A stretch of DNA of 64,000 nucleotides from DASWJZ01 sp963846475 (GCA_963846475.1 CAWJVZ010000004.1:3472001-3536000); one strand, 5' to 3'. Counted from the stretch's first letter, positions 25,107-37,845 are shown. Numbers and translations: made by a program. Notes: generated from the sequence alone by a model not told the origin.

Positions 25107-25904
25107 TCACTTCTGCGCGGCCTGGTATTCGTAGAACCATTTCTGGTTCAGCCGGTCGATCGTGCCGTCGTCACGCATCGACTGCAGCGCTGCGTTGACG
25201 GGCGCGACAAGGTCGGAGCCGGGCTTGAAGATGAAGCCGAATTCTTCGCGGCCGAGCGGCTCGCCGACGATCTTGAAGGAGTTCGGCGAGGCGCCCATGT
25301 AGCCGGCCGCGCTGGTCTTATCCATCAGCACGAGGTCGACGTCGCCCGACTTCAGCGCCTGCACCGACGCGCCGAACGTGTCGAATAGTTTTATGCGCGG
25401 ATTCTGCTCGTTGCCGTCGAGCACGTTGTAGACGGCGGCGTAGAAATTCGTCGTGCCCGCTTGCGCGCCGACCAGCAGGTCCTCGTCGGCGGCAAAGCTC
25501 TTGGCGTCCGAAAAGCGGTCCTCGTCGGCGCGCACCAGCATGTATTGCTCCGAGGTCATGTACGGGTCGGAGAAATCCACCTGGCCCTTCCGCTCCTCGG
25601 TGATGGTGATGCCGTCCATGCCGACGTCGAACTGGCCTTCGCGCACGCCCTGGATCATCGTGTCCCAGCTCGACAGCTTCCAGTCGACCTTGGCATTGAG
25701 CCGCTTGGCGATCTCGTTGAAGGCGTCGTATTCCCAGCCGATCCCTTCGCCGGTCTTCGGGTCGGCGAAATTCAGCGGCGTATAGGCGTTCTCGGTGACG
25801 GCGACGATGGTGCGCCCGCCGAGGTCGGGCAGCTCGGCGGCCTGCGCGGCCAGGCCTGAAAACAGCAAGGCGACGAAGGCGCCGGCGAGTCTGAGGCTTT
25901 TCAT
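25107..25904 (-). CDS. Polar amino acid ABC transporter substrate-binding protein
   Basis: 265-aa periplasmic binding protein (SBP_bac_3 family). The Sec signal peptide MKSLRLAGAFVALLFSGLAAQA is followed by the family pattern: IGWEYDAFNEIAKRLNAKVDW, GQFDVGMDGITITEERKGQVDFSDPY and GTIDRLNQKW at the C-terminus. The ligand is probably a polar amino acid; specificity cannot be read. Likely works with the permease downstream on the same strand. Confidence 0.92.
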   Translation of the reverse strand: MKSLRLAGAFVALLFSGLAAQAAELPDLGGRTIVAVTENAYTPLNFADPKTGEGIGWEYDAFNEIAKRLNAKVDWKLSSWDTMIQGVREGQFDVGMDGITITEERKGQVDFSDPYMTSEQYMLVRADEDRFSDAKSFAADEDLLVGAQAGTTNFYAAVYNVLDGNEQNPRIKLFDTFGASVQALKSGDVDLVLMDKTSAAGYMGASPNSFKIVGEPLGREEFGFIFKPGSDLVAPVNAALQSMRDDGTIDRLNQKWFYEYQAAQK

Positions 25905-25968
25905 GAAGTCCCCTCCGGAACGGTCATTCCAATGTTCTAGCCGGCCTGCCGCGGCTTGACGATTCCCT

Positions 25969-26670
25969 TCAGCGGATAAGCCCTACCCAGGCCCTTGCGA
26001 TGGCGCGCCCCGCCGCATCCGCCGCGGCGCCGTGCCGCGCCGCCTCCTGCGGGTGGCGCGTCGGCCAATCCGGCACCGATTGGGCGAGCTCGTCGGCGAA
26101 ATCGCGGTTCCAGGCCGCCACCAGCCGGGTGTCCGCCTCGAAATGGAACTGGATGCCGTAGACGGCCCTGCCGATGCGGAACGCCTGCAGCTGCGTCATG
26201 TCGCTCTCGGCGAGATGAGTGGCGCAGGGCGGCAGCGTGAACGTATCCACATGCCAGTGGAAGAGCGGCGCGCCGCCGTCGATGACCGACAGGACCGGAT
26301 CGGCGCGCCCGGCAGCGGTCGGTCGAACCGGATGCCAGCCGAATTCCAGCGGCCGTCCAAGGATATTTTGGGCGCCATAGGCGCGGGCGAGGAGTTGCGC
26401 GCCGAGGCAGATGCCGAGCACCGGCTTTCCGGCGTCGCCGAAGGATCTCGCCAGCGCGACCTCGTCGGGAATGTAGGGATGGTCTGCGTCGTCGAGAGCG
26501 CTTTGCGCCCCGCCCAGAAGCACGGCAGCGTCGAAGCGGTCATGCGAGGCGGGCAAGGCCTCGCCGAGGTGCGTGCGCACGACCACCTGCTCCGCCCCCG
26601 CTTCGTCCAGGGCCTCGCCGACCACGCCCAGACTCGTATTCGGATAATTCTCGATCGCCAGCACGCGCAT
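25969..26670 (-). CDS. Class I glutamine amidotransferase (GuaA-N-like)
   Basis: 233 aa. The class I GATase triad is complete: C88 in GICLGAQ, H176 and E178 in GIQFHFEAD. Stand-alone GATases of this type hydrolyse gamma-glutamyl amides or glutamine, sometimes in polyamine or gamma-glutamyl metabolism. Nothing in the neighbourhood fixes the substrate. Single gene on the minus strand, upstream of the amino-acid importer on the same strand but separated by 64 bases. Confidence 0.85.
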   Translation of the reverse strand: MRVLAIENYPNTSLGVVGEALDEAGAEQVVVRTHLGEALPASHDRFDAAVLLGGAQSALDDADHPYIPDEVALARSFGDAGKPVLGICLGAQLLARAYGAQNILGRPLEFGWHPVRPTAAGRADPVLSVIDGGAPLFHWHVDTFTLPPCATHLAESDMTQLQAFRIGRAVYGIQFHFEADTRLVAAWNRDFADELAQSVPDWPTRHPQEAARHGAAADAAGRAIARAWVGLIR

Positions 26671-26771
26671 GCAAGCCCTCCTTCGCCGGCCTTAGCACGA
26701 GCGGCGCGGCGCGGTCACCGGAACAGCGGCGGGTTGCGAGACGTTTAACCGGAGAAATTTCGGAGGATGAT

Positions 26772-27329
26772 ATGAGCGCGCGCGAGCCGAACCACAGGCA
26801 CTCCGATCTCGGGCCGTCGAGCAAGGACTGGCAGCCGGGCAGCCCTGGGCGCGACGAGGATTTCACGCCGGAGAAGGATCTTTGGACGCTCAGCCACAAG
26901 GGCAACCTCGGCGAGGGGCGCCCCGGCGAGGACCTGCAGCGCGGCAGCACTCAGGCGTCTGGGCAAGGTGCAGGCGGCGACGTGCAGCCCGGCACCGCCC
27001 ACGAAGGCCAGAGCTGGCAATCGCGGCGCCCCGACCCGGACAGCGAGGACGACAAGCTCGACCAGGCGCTGAAGGACAGTTTTCCGGCCAGCGATCCGCC
27101 TGAGGCGGCGCAGCCCGGCGTCACCGGCTGGGACCTGCCGAAGGAGGCGCGCCAAGGCGACCGCCGCCTGCGCGAGCGGCCGTCGCGATTTGGTCGCAGC
27201 CCGCAGTCCTTCAGAACAACGAGCCCTGGCTGGCTGTGGCTCGCTGCGGGGGTGGCTTTGCTATCCGTCTTGCTCTCGTCGTCGGCCGCTCGCCAACAGA
27301 GGCGGCGATCTCGCCCTCGGCGAGCCTGA
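26772..27329 (+). CDS. Hydrophilic protein with C-terminal membrane anchor
   Basis: 185 aa. The first 150 residues are polar and Gly/Pro/Asp-rich, with a DDKLDQALKDSFPASDPPE block, a motif seen at the end of many small alphaproteobacterial proteins. A C-terminal hydrophobic helix (PGWLWLAAGVALLSVLLS) and a basic tail follow. GGAGG lies 8 bases before the ATG. The last 119 bases overlap antisense the 3' end of xseA, which is clearly genuine, so the true C-terminus is less certain than the N-terminus. Function unknown. Confidence 0.6.
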   Translation: MSAREPNHRHSDLGPSSKDWQPGSPGRDEDFTPEKDLWTLSHKGNLGEGRPGEDLQRGSTQASGQGAGGDVQPGTAHEGQSWQSRRPDPDSEDDKLDQALKDSFPASDPPEAAQPGVTGWDLPKEARQGDRRLRERPSRFGRSPQSFRTTSPGWLWLAAGVALLSVLLSSSAARQQRRRSRPRRA

Positions 27330-28770
27330 TCGCGAGCATATCGCCGACGGCCACCTGATCCGGCGAGCGGACCGCCCTTCCGGCGGTGTCGAGCACCAGC
27401 GCGAAGCCGCGGTCGAGCACGGATTCGTAGGAGTAGGAGCGGAGCAGCCGGGAGGCATTCTCCCAGCGCTGGCGCTGCCGCGCCAGGATACGCCCGACGC
27501 ATTCGATGTCGTGCCGGCCTGCCACCTGTCCGAGGTCGCGCCGCATCCGGCGGAGCGCCGCCAGGTTTCCCTGCATAAGGCGGTCTGAGAGCAGCAAGAA
27601 TCTCTCGCGCCGCTGTCCGAGGGTGCGCTCGAGCAGGAACGGCGAGAGGCGCGGGCCGGCTGCCGAATAATCCTTGCGCTTCTTGACCACCTCGGTGACC
27701 AGGCTGCGGCCGAGCCGCGACCCGGCCTCCGCAAAGCGGCGGCGTGGGCGATCCAGATGGCCGGTCAGCGCGCGGCCGAGCCGCCCGCCGACATCGTCGA
27801 GTTTTTGGCGCGGCAGGGCCAGGAGATCGCCGAGGGAGGGCAATGCCCGGCAGAGTGCGACATAGTCGCGCCGCCGCGTTGCCATGAACCGTCGCTCAGC
27901 CAGCTCATGGCGGCTTGCGAGTTCGCGCGTCGCCGCCATCAGCTCGGCGCGGACCGGCACCGCCATCTCCGCCGCGCCGGTCGGCGTCGGCGCGCGCAGG
28001 TCGGCGGCATGATCGATCAGCGTCCAGTCCGTTTCATGGCCGACCGCGGCGATTACCGGTATGCGGCTTTCGGCCACCGCGCGGACCGCTACCTCCTCGT
28101 TGAAGGCCCAGAGATTCTCCACCGAGCCGCCGCCCCGCGCGACGATCAGCAGCTCCGGCCGCGGCACCGGTCCGCCCGGCGCGATGGCGTTGAAGCCCCG
28201 CACGGCGGCCGCCACCTCCTCGGCCGCGCCTTCCCCCTGCACCTTGACCGGCCAGACCAGCACGTGGCTCGGAAAGCGGTCGCGCAGCCGGTGCAGGATG
28301 TCGCGGATCACAGCCCCGGTCGGCGACGTCACCACGCCGATGATTCTGGGCAGATACGGGATCGGCTTCTTCCGCGCCGTGTCGAAGAGGCCTTCCGCCT
28401 GCAGCTTCTTGCGGCGCTCTTCGAGGAGCGCCATCAGCGCGCCCTCGCCGGCAGGCTCCAGGTGCTCCACGACGATCTGGTAGCGCGAGCGCCCGGGAAA
28501 GGTGGTGAGCTTGCCGGTCGCCACCATCTCCAGCCCCTCCTGGGGCTTGAAGCGGAGGCGCTGCAAAGTCGTTTTCCAGATCACCGCGTCGAGGCAGGCG
28601 CCGGAATCCTTCAGCGTGAAATAGCAATGGCCGGAGCCGGCGGCGCCGCGGAACCCGGAAATCTCGCCGCGCACGCGGACGTGTTCGAAATTCTCCTCGA
28701 CCGTGCGCTTTAGCGCGAAGGAGAGCTCCGAGACGGTGAATTCGACGACGTTGGTCTGAACCTGGCTCAT
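27211..28770 (-). CDS. xseA: Exodeoxyribonuclease VII large subunit
   Basis: 519-aa large subunit of ExoVII, which degrades single-stranded DNA to short oligonucleotides. The N-terminal OB domain (SELSFALKRTVEENFEHVRVRGEISG) is followed by the catalytic domain (PRIIGVVTSPTGAVIRDILHRLRDRFP, VARGGGSVENLWAFNEE, GHETDWTLIDHAADLRAPTP) and a coiled-coil, ending in the characteristic GSLF. The start ATG at 28770 gives the usual MSQ...EFTVSELS N-terminus. Divergent from rsmE. Confidence 0.95.
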   Translation of the reverse strand: MSQVQTNVVEFTVSELSFALKRTVEENFEHVRVRGEISGFRGAAGSGHCYFTLKDSGACLDAVIWKTTLQRLRFKPQEGLEMVATGKLTTFPGRSRYQIVVEHLEPAGEGALMALLEERRKKLQAEGLFDTARKKPIPYLPRIIGVVTSPTGAVIRDILHRLRDRFPSHVLVWPVKVQGEGAAEEVAAAVRGFNAIAPGGPVPRPELLIVARGGGSVENLWAFNEEVAVRAVAESRIPVIAAVGHETDWTLIDHAADLRAPTPTGAAEMAVPVRAELMAATRELASRHELAERRFMATRRRDYVALCRALPSLGDLLALPRQKLDDVGGRLGRALTGHLDRPRRRFAEAGSRLGRSLVTEVVKKRKDYSAAGPRLSPFLLERTLGQRRERFLLLSDRLMQGNLAALRRMRRDLGQVAGRHDIECVGRILARQRQRWENASRLLRSYSYESVLDRGFALVLDTAGRAVRSPDQVAVGDMLAIRLAEGEIAASVGERPTTRARRIAKPPPQRATASQGSLF

Positions 28771-28815
28771 GGCGGCAGTCTTGACGCGCCGGCGCGCGCT
28801 CTTCAAGCCGTGCCG

Positions 28816-29553
28816 ATGAGCTACGACTTCAGGAGCCAGCGCCTTTACGTGCGCGCCGACCTCCACCTGGGGGCCGAAATCGAGGCGGAGCACGGCCAGG
28901 CGAATTACCTTCTGAACGTGCTTCGCCTTCAGGCCGGCTCCTCCATCCTGCTCTTCAACGGGCGCGACGGCGAGTGGCGGGCGCGGATCGCGCCGGCCGG
29001 GCGAAAGGGCTGCGCGCTGATCGTGGAGGAGCAGTCGCGCCCGCAGACCGCAGCGCCCGACCTGCACTACCTCTTTGCGCCGCTGAAACACGCCCGCCTC
29101 GATTACATGGTGCAGAAAGCGGTGGAGATGGGCGCCTCAAGGCTTCGTCCCGTCCTCACGCGCCGCACCCAAGCCAGCCGCGTGAATATTGAGCGCATGC
29201 GCGCAAACGCCATCGAGGCGGCCGAGCAATGCGGCATCCTCGCTCTGCCGGAGATCGAGGCCCCGGCCAAGCTCGCCGACGTGCTCGCCGCCTGGGATCC
29301 GGCCCGCCGCCTGATTTTTTGCGACGAGGCCGCGCCGGTGCAACATCCGGCCGAAGCGCTCGCAGCGATTGCCCCCGGCCCGGCCGCCTTGCTGATCGGC
29401 CCGGAGGGCGGCTTTTCCCCGGACGAACGCGACGCTCTCCTGGAGCGGTCCTATGTCACGGCCCTGTCGCTCGGCCCGCGGATCCTGCGCGCCGACACCG
29501 CCGCAGTGGCGGCGCTGGCGCTTGTCCAGGCTTTCATCGGCGATTGGCGATAA
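28816..29553 (+). CDS. rsmE: 16S rRNA (uracil1498-N3)-methyltransferase
   Basis: 245-aa SPOUT-class methyltransferase modifying U1498 of 16S rRNA. An N-terminal PUA-like part is followed by the SPOUT knot signatures LLIGPEGGFSPDER and LGPRILRADTA that bind S-adenosylmethionine. The ATG at 28816 was preferred to a GTG six bases earlier. It lies upstream of gshA on the same strand (57-base gap). Confidence 0.94.
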   Translation: MSYDFRSQRLYVRADLHLGAEIEAEHGQANYLLNVLRLQAGSSILLFNGRDGEWRARIAPAGRKGCALIVEEQSRPQTAAPDLHYLFAPLKHARLDYMVQKAVEMGASRLRPVLTRRTQASRVNIERMRANAIEAAEQCGILALPEIEAPAKLADVLAAWDPARRLIFCDEAAPVQHPAEALAAIAPGPAALLIGPEGGFSPDERDALLERSYVTALSLGPRILRADTAAVAALALVQAFIGDWR

Positions 29554-29609
29554 AAGGCTTTGCCAGTGCGCGAGGCGCGACTATGGTCCGGCGCCTTCGA
29601 GGAGAGACC

Positions 29610-30984
29610 ATGGCGCGCGACACCGCCGACAACACGCCGATCGAGAGCCGGGACCAGCTCGCGGCCTATCTCGAATTCGGGCTCAAAGCCCCGCGACGCC
29701 TGGCGGATCGGCACGGAGCACGAGAAATTCGGCTTCTACAAGGATGGCCACAGCCCGGTTCCCTACGAGGGTCCGAAGGGCATTCGCGCGCTTCTGGAAG
29801 GCATGCAGACGCTGCTCGGCTGGGAGCCGATATTCGACGGCGAGGCGATCATCGGGCTGGCCGACCCGATCGGCGGCGCCGCCATCTCGCTGGAGCCCGG
29901 CGGCCAGTTCGAGCTCTCCGGCGCCCCCCTGAAATCGATCCACCAGACCTGCCGCGAGGTGCACGCCCATCTCGCCCAGGTGCGTCAGGTCGCCGACCCG
30001 CTCGGCATCGGCTTCCTCGGCCTCGGCATGAGCCCGAAATGGAAACGCTCCGAGACGCCGGTCATGCCGAAGTCGCGCTACCGGATCATGGCGAACTACA
30101 TGCCGAAAGTCGGCGGGCACGGCCTCGACATGATGTTCCGCACCTGCACCGTGCAGGTGAACCTCGATTTTTCCAGCGAGGCGGACATGCGCGACAAGCT
30201 GCGCGTCGGCCTGGCCCTGCAGCCGATCGCCACCGCGCTGTTCGCCAACTCCCCGTTCACCGAGAACCGCCCGAACGGCTTTCTGTCCTACCGCGCGGAG
30301 ATCTGGCGCGACACCGATCCGCATCGCACCGGCATGCTCCCCTTCGCCTTTCTCGACGGCTTCGGCTTCGAGCATTACGTCGACTGGGCGCTCGACGTGC
30401 CCATGTATTTCGTCGTCCGCGCCGGCCGCTACCATGACATGACGAATTTCACCTTCCGGCAATTCATCGACGGGGTGGCGCCGAACGACCTCCCCGACCC
30501 CCGGCCGACCATGGGCGACTGGAAGAACCACCTGTCCACGCTGTTTCCCGAGGTGCGGCTGAAGACCTATCTGGAAATGCGCGGGGCCGACGGCGGGCCG
30601 TGGCGCCGGCTCTGCGCGCTGCCGGCCCTGTGGGTCGGCCTCCTCTACGATCAGACCTCGCTCGACGCCGCGAAGGACCTGATCGCCACCTGGACGGCCG
30701 AGGAGCGGCAGGCGCTCCGCGATGCCGTGCCGCGCACGGCGCTCGCCACCCGGTTCCGCCGGCGAAAAGTTCTCGACATCGCCAAGGAGGTGGTCGCGAT
30801 GGCGCGCGACGGCCTGCGGCGCCGCGCCATGGCGGGCAATGCCTCGCTCGACGAGACGGCCTATCTCGGCCCGATCGAGGAGACGCTGGCGCTTGGCCGC
30901 ACGCCGGCGGAAAACCTCCTCTGGCAATACGAGACGCGCTGGGGCCGCTCGGTCGAGCCGCTCTTTGAGGAATACTCCTACTGA
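29610..30984 (+). pseudogene. gshA: Glutamate-cysteine ligase, +1 frameshift near codon 27
   Basis: First step of glutathione synthesis (Glu + Cys to gamma-Glu-Cys); about 457 residues when corrected, as usual for the alphaproteobacterial/plant-type (GCS2-like) enzyme. The start MARDTADNTPIESR has GGAGAG upstream. The frame is then lost at a CCCC run (29689-29692): one extra C separates LEFGLKP from RDAWRIGTEHEKFGF. The rest is intact (EPGGQFELSGAP, GMSPKWKR, MFRTCTVQVNLDFSSE, SYRAEIWRDTDPHRTG). Because the gene is normally important, a consensus error is more likely than real loss. Confidence 0.9.
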
Positions 30985-31087
30985 CCGGAAGGCGTTCATC
31001 ACGGAATGTGATGCCAGCCGTCAGAAGGTTTGACTGGATGCCTGTTCCGGGCCGGTGCAGAGAGACGCGCTCGCGAGCCGGCACAGC

Positions 31088-32008
31088 ATGACCACCACGA
31101 CGATTTCGACACCCTCCGCGCGGGTCTTCACGCCCGGCGATTTCGGCCTTTATGCCGGCACCGTGCTCGTCTGGAGCACGACCTGGATTGCGCTGAAATA
31201 CCAGGTCGGAATCGTCGACCCGCAGGTGTCGATCCTCTGGCGCTTTCTGCTCGCCGCGCCGGTGATGTTCCTCGTCTGCATGATCGCCGGCAGTCCCGTC
31301 CGTTTTCCGCTGCGCACGCATTTCCGCTTCGCGACGCTCGGCCTCTTCCTGTTCTCGACCAATTTCATCCTCTTCTACAATGCCGGCGCATATGTCGTGT
31401 CCGGCCTGCTCGCCGTCATTTTCTCCCTCGCCTCCATCATCAATATCGTTCTCGCCGTGCTCTTCCTCGGCGAGCCGCTTCGCCCGCGCGTCGCGCTGGG
31501 CGCGGCGCTCGGCCTCTTCGGCGTGGCGCTGATGTTCTGGCCGGAGATTTCCGGCAGCGCGCTGGGGATGGACGCGCTCAAAGGCCTGGGTCTCGGCTTC
31601 CTCGGCTCGCTCTCCTTCTGCATCGGCAACATGATCTCCGCGAAAAGCCAGCGCCAGGACATTCCCGTGCTGTCGGCCAATGCCTGGGGCGTCTTCTACG
31701 GGGCCATCGTCAATTTTTGCGCCGCGCTCATCGTCGGCAGCGCCTTCACCATCGAGCCCACCGCCCGCTACGTGCTGGCGCTGCTGTGGCTTGCCATCCC
31801 CGGGAGCGTGCTGGCCTTCTGGATGTATCTGGCGCTCCTGGGGCGGATCGGCGCCGACCGGGCGGCCTATACGACGGTGCTCTCGCCGGTGCTGGCGCTC
31901 CTCGTCTCCACCTTCGTGGAGGATTACCGCTGGTCGGCTCTGGCGGTCGTCGGGCTGGTGCTGGTCGCGGCGGGCAACGTGCTGGTGCTGCGCCGCAAAT
32001 CCGCGTAG
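31088..32008 (+). CDS. EamA/DMT-superfamily permease
   Basis: 306-aa inner-membrane protein with ten predicted hydrophobic helices in two EamA repeats (WSTTWIALKYQVG / LRFLLAA-type first repeat; GNMISAKSQ / TTVLSPVLALLVS second). Members export or import amino acids, metabolites or sugars; the substrate is not predictable. Stand-alone gene; an intergenic repeat and the convergent DUF937 gene follow. Confidence 0.88.
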   Translation: MTTTTISTPSARVFTPGDFGLYAGTVLVWSTTWIALKYQVGIVDPQVSILWRFLLAAPVMFLVCMIAGSPVRFPLRTHFRFATLGLFLFSTNFILFYNAGAYVVSGLLAVIFSLASIINIVLAVLFLGEPLRPRVALGAALGLFGVALMFWPEISGSALGMDALKGLGLGFLGSLSFCIGNMISAKSQRQDIPVLSANAWGVFYGAIVNFCAALIVGSAFTIEPTARYVLALLWLAIPGSVLAFWMYLALLGRIGADRAAYTTVLSPVLALLVSTFVEDYRWSALAVVGLVLVAAGNVLVLRRKSA

Positions 32009-32050
32009 CTCCGCGCCGCGATGTTCGGGTGAAGCGGTTCCGATAACGGC

Positions 32051-32147
32051 CGGCTGCCGTTCGGTTTTCCGCGAAAATGCTCGATGCCGAACATCGCCCG
32101 AACATGCCATCCTCTAGAACGAGCAAGCGCCGAACCGATCAAGAGCA
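32051..32147 (+). repeat. Dispersed ~97-bp intergenic repeat, copy A
   Basis: This segment is closely similar (about four of five bases by eye) to the reverse complement of 52249-52345. Shared blocks include GCCGTTCGG, CTCGATGCCGAAC, GCCCGAACA, GCCAT.CTCTAG and GCCGAACCGAT. Both copies lie between the ends of convergent genes, so the element may act as a terminator, or be a small repeat family with no gene. Confidence 0.65.
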
Positions 32148-32178
32148 GCGATCCTCGGGCGGTTCGCTCGGCACTAGG

Positions 32179-32985
32179 CTAGCCCGGCTTCTTGTCCGGC
32201 CGGAGCCGCTCCAGCATCGCCTCCATCTCGCGCTGATAGGCTTCGCTGAGGCGAAGCCCCGGCTCGAACATCTCGCCAAAGACGTCGCGGCCCGTGGGCT
32301 GCGCAGCTTCACCGGCATCGCCGGCCAAGGCGCCGCCTCCTATTCCCGCCATCATGCCGCCGAGAGATTTCTGCCAGGCTTCCGTGCCGGCCTGGAAGGC
32401 CGCCATTCCCGTGCGCATCATGTCGGCCTGGGCGCGGCCGAGATCGCCGGCGGCGGCACGTTCGCGCTCCGCCTCGGCCTCCTCGTAGCGGTCGAGCGGC
32501 CCCTTGGCGGCGCGCTTCTCCGGCTCCGCCGCGCCGAACTGTTTCAGCATGGCGTCGACGAGCGGATTGGCGGAAGCGGATTGTTGCGCAAGCCCGCCGA
32601 ACATCATCGCCGCGATCGCGGGCAGCAGCTCGGCGAGCTTCTCCTGGGCGAGGCCGGTGAAGGCGGCGGCCTGGCGGGCGAGCGCTGCGCCCGCGTCGGG
32701 CGAGCCGAACAGGAAAGCCAGCGCGTCCTCGCCCTGGCGCCGCCCCGTCCCGGCAGCCCAGCCGGGATTTTGGTAGGCGCGGAGATAATCGACGCTTGCC
32801 AGCCGGCGCATGAATTCCAAGAACCCGAGCGGATCGTCGGTGCTCCGTTTCAAGCCGGCGGAAAAGGCCGGCAGGAACGCCTGCATGGCCTTGGCAACCT
32901 GCGCCTCCGACAACCCGTATTGCGAGCCGAGGGTGGAGAAGGCATTGCCGCCGCCGGCCTGCCGCATGATGTCGAACAGGTTCAT
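32179..32985 (-). CDS. DUF937-domain protein
   Basis: 268 aa. The N-terminal part (FDIMRQAGGGNAFSTLGSQYGLSEAQVAKAMQAFLPAFSAGL) fits DUF937. The remainder is Ala/Glu-rich and helical, with a charged heptad-like stretch (LDRYEEAEAERERAAA). The function of this family is unknown; it may be granule- or envelope-associated (inference only). Stand-alone gene. Confidence 0.7.
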   Translation of the reverse strand: MNLFDIMRQAGGGNAFSTLGSQYGLSEAQVAKAMQAFLPAFSAGLKRSTDDPLGFLEFMRRLASVDYLRAYQNPGWAAGTGRRQGEDALAFLFGSPDAGAALARQAAAFTGLAQEKLAELLPAIAAMMFGGLAQQSASANPLVDAMLKQFGAAEPEKRAAKGPLDRYEEAEAERERAAAGDLGRAQADMMRTGMAAFQAGTEAWQKSLGGMMAGIGGGALAGDAGEAAQPTGRDVFGEMFEPGLRLSEAYQREMEAMLERLRPDKKPG

Positions 32986-33120
32986 CCCACCCTCCGCGGC
33001 CGTCGTCTCACCGAGCCGGCAATTGACACCCCGGGCAGCCGCCCGGCCAAGCGCGCCCTATTCGGGGTAGTGTGTCCGTTTGATGTCTTCAGACATTGCC
33101 CACCTTCAACTATCCGGTGG

Positions 33121-34611
33121 CTAGGTTTTCGGGCCTATTATGACGGGGGGCTGATCGGGCAGCTCGTCCGGTCCGGGGGATTGGTCGGGAGGAAGTTCCG
33201 GCGGATGGACATCCGGCTCGTCGACCCCCGGCACGTCGCTAAAATGCTCCAGACTCCAAGTCGGCTCCCCGCCATCGGCTGTAGGATAACCAAGACCTTG
33301 GCTCGCCAATTCGTGCCCTACTGTCCCTGGATCAGGCATTCCCGTCCCGCCGCCAAGGGATCCGATAGCATCCGGGGCCGTCGCCGATTTCGCCTGGGGC
33401 ACCTGCTTCTTCAAATTCTGATAGCAGGGATCCCGGCATTGTTGCATTGTATCGAAGGTCTTAAAGATCACCGCCGCAGCACCGCCGGACACGGCTCCAA
33501 TCCACGACTTTGATGCTGCATAACCAACACCAGTCCCCATCGCTCCATAGAAGAGGATGCCATCGATGCCATCGTCCCAGCATTTGTCGCACTCGGGCGG
33601 CCGACTCGGCTGAAGCTCAGTGCTGAATTGCGAGTCGCTTATTGCGTTCTCGTCCACAGACACGTGCCGGCTCAATCCCGCAAAAGGCGAAGCGTTATAA
33701 AATTGCAAAGGATTGAACTGGCCCGTCACAAAACTGGGGTACTCAGAGCGAAAGTGCGCCTGATAGAGCGACCATTTACCAGTAGTGAATTCCTCCATGG
33801 TGGGATTGGTCGCAACAAAGGCGTCTACTTCCGACACAGCGAAGGGTGGAGCGGACTCATACAAATCGGCTCTGCTTGGGTCGAAAAAGTAGAATGCGTG
33901 GCGAAACTCACCACCGCCCCCAATAATCCCGAATTTCCTATAGCCGTAGTTGACGTCGAACGGAGCGACGTTGACAGGCAGCGTCATCGGAATACCGAGG
34001 TTGCGGCACAAATACACCGAAAGATCGTAATTCACGTGAGCGATCGCAGCATTAAAGAGAGAAGCCATACGCTGCGCTGCGCTGGGCGGATAAAGCCGAT
34101 AGAGGAAATCAATATAATTGAGACTTGGCATGACGACCGTGTGGAGGGCGCTGAGATTAACGTTGGTGCCCTCGACCAGGTCGCTCTTCAGCAATGGCGG
34201 CACTCCGTTGATTGCTCGAACGATGATCTCCGAATCTTTATACCAATTCCATGAGGCTATCGCATTGAGCAGAACCATTTGAGCTTGGCTCAACGCCAAC
34301 AAATAATCCTCGTCATTTTTGTCGCGGATGAGATAGAGGCGTCTAAGCAGCTCGATCTGAAAGTCGTCCTCATTCCATTCTGGCGAGAGCCACTTAGTAG
34401 GTCGTAGCTGAGTGTTGGCAAATGCTGCAAGCTGCATTTTGCCCTCCGCCTCCGTTGCGGTGGTAACGTTGAACGGAGCCGGCTGACACGCGTCGGCGGT
34501 GAAGCTCGTATAGCTACCCAGTCCGAAGAGTTTCGGCAGTTCTTCCTCTTGGGCAACGACAGGCCCCGACAGACCGAAGGCGACAGTGATCGCTAGGAGC
34601 GGCGATTTCAT
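33121..34611 (-). CDS. Secreted protein of unknown function, A+T-richer orphan
   Basis: 496 aa. The signal peptide MKSPLLAITVAFGLSGPVVAQ predicts export. The mature part is rich in Tyr/Phe/Asn. A glycine-rich hydrophobic stretch (GILFYGAMGTGVGYA ... GGAAAVIF) lies near residues 365-400, next to the cysteine pairs CDKC and CRDPC, and the end is Pro/Asp-rich. I recognise no domain. Codon use and base composition differ from the flanks, suggesting acquisition. It has no operon partner; the next minus-strand gene upstream is the PdhS-like kinase. Confidence 0.65.
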   Translation of the reverse strand: MKSPLLAITVAFGLSGPVVAQEEELPKLFGLGSYTSFTADACQPAPFNVTTATEAEGKMQLAAFANTQLRPTKWLSPEWNEDDFQIELLRRLYLIRDKNDEDYLLALSQAQMVLLNAIASWNWYKDSEIIVRAINGVPPLLKSDLVEGTNVNLSALHTVVMPSLNYIDFLYRLYPPSAAQRMASLFNAAIAHVNYDLSVYLCRNLGIPMTLPVNVAPFDVNYGYRKFGIIGGGGEFRHAFYFFDPSRADLYESAPPFAVSEVDAFVATNPTMEEFTTGKWSLYQAHFRSEYPSFVTGQFNPLQFYNASPFAGLSRHVSVDENAISDSQFSTELQPSRPPECDKCWDDGIDGILFYGAMGTGVGYAASKSWIGAVSGGAAAVIFKTFDTMQQCRDPCYQNLKKQVPQAKSATAPDAIGSLGGGTGMPDPGTVGHELASQGLGYPTADGGEPTWSLEHFSDVPGVDEPDVHPPELPPDQSPGPDELPDQPPVIIGPKT

Positions 34612-34722
34612 TCTTTAACGGTTACCTGGTTTTTCATTGGACACAAGGCCCTGGTGCGAAGCCGAAAGCGCCTACCGCAGAATGCGGGCCAAACTTCGAG
34701 CTGCGAGACACTATCTACTCCT

Positions 34723-37845
<3,123 letters not shown>

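Noticed and set aside
24595..25134. 179-codon plus-strand frame in the importer gap
   Set aside because: No ribosome site and no codon bias; it overlaps the starts and ends of genuine minus-strand genes.
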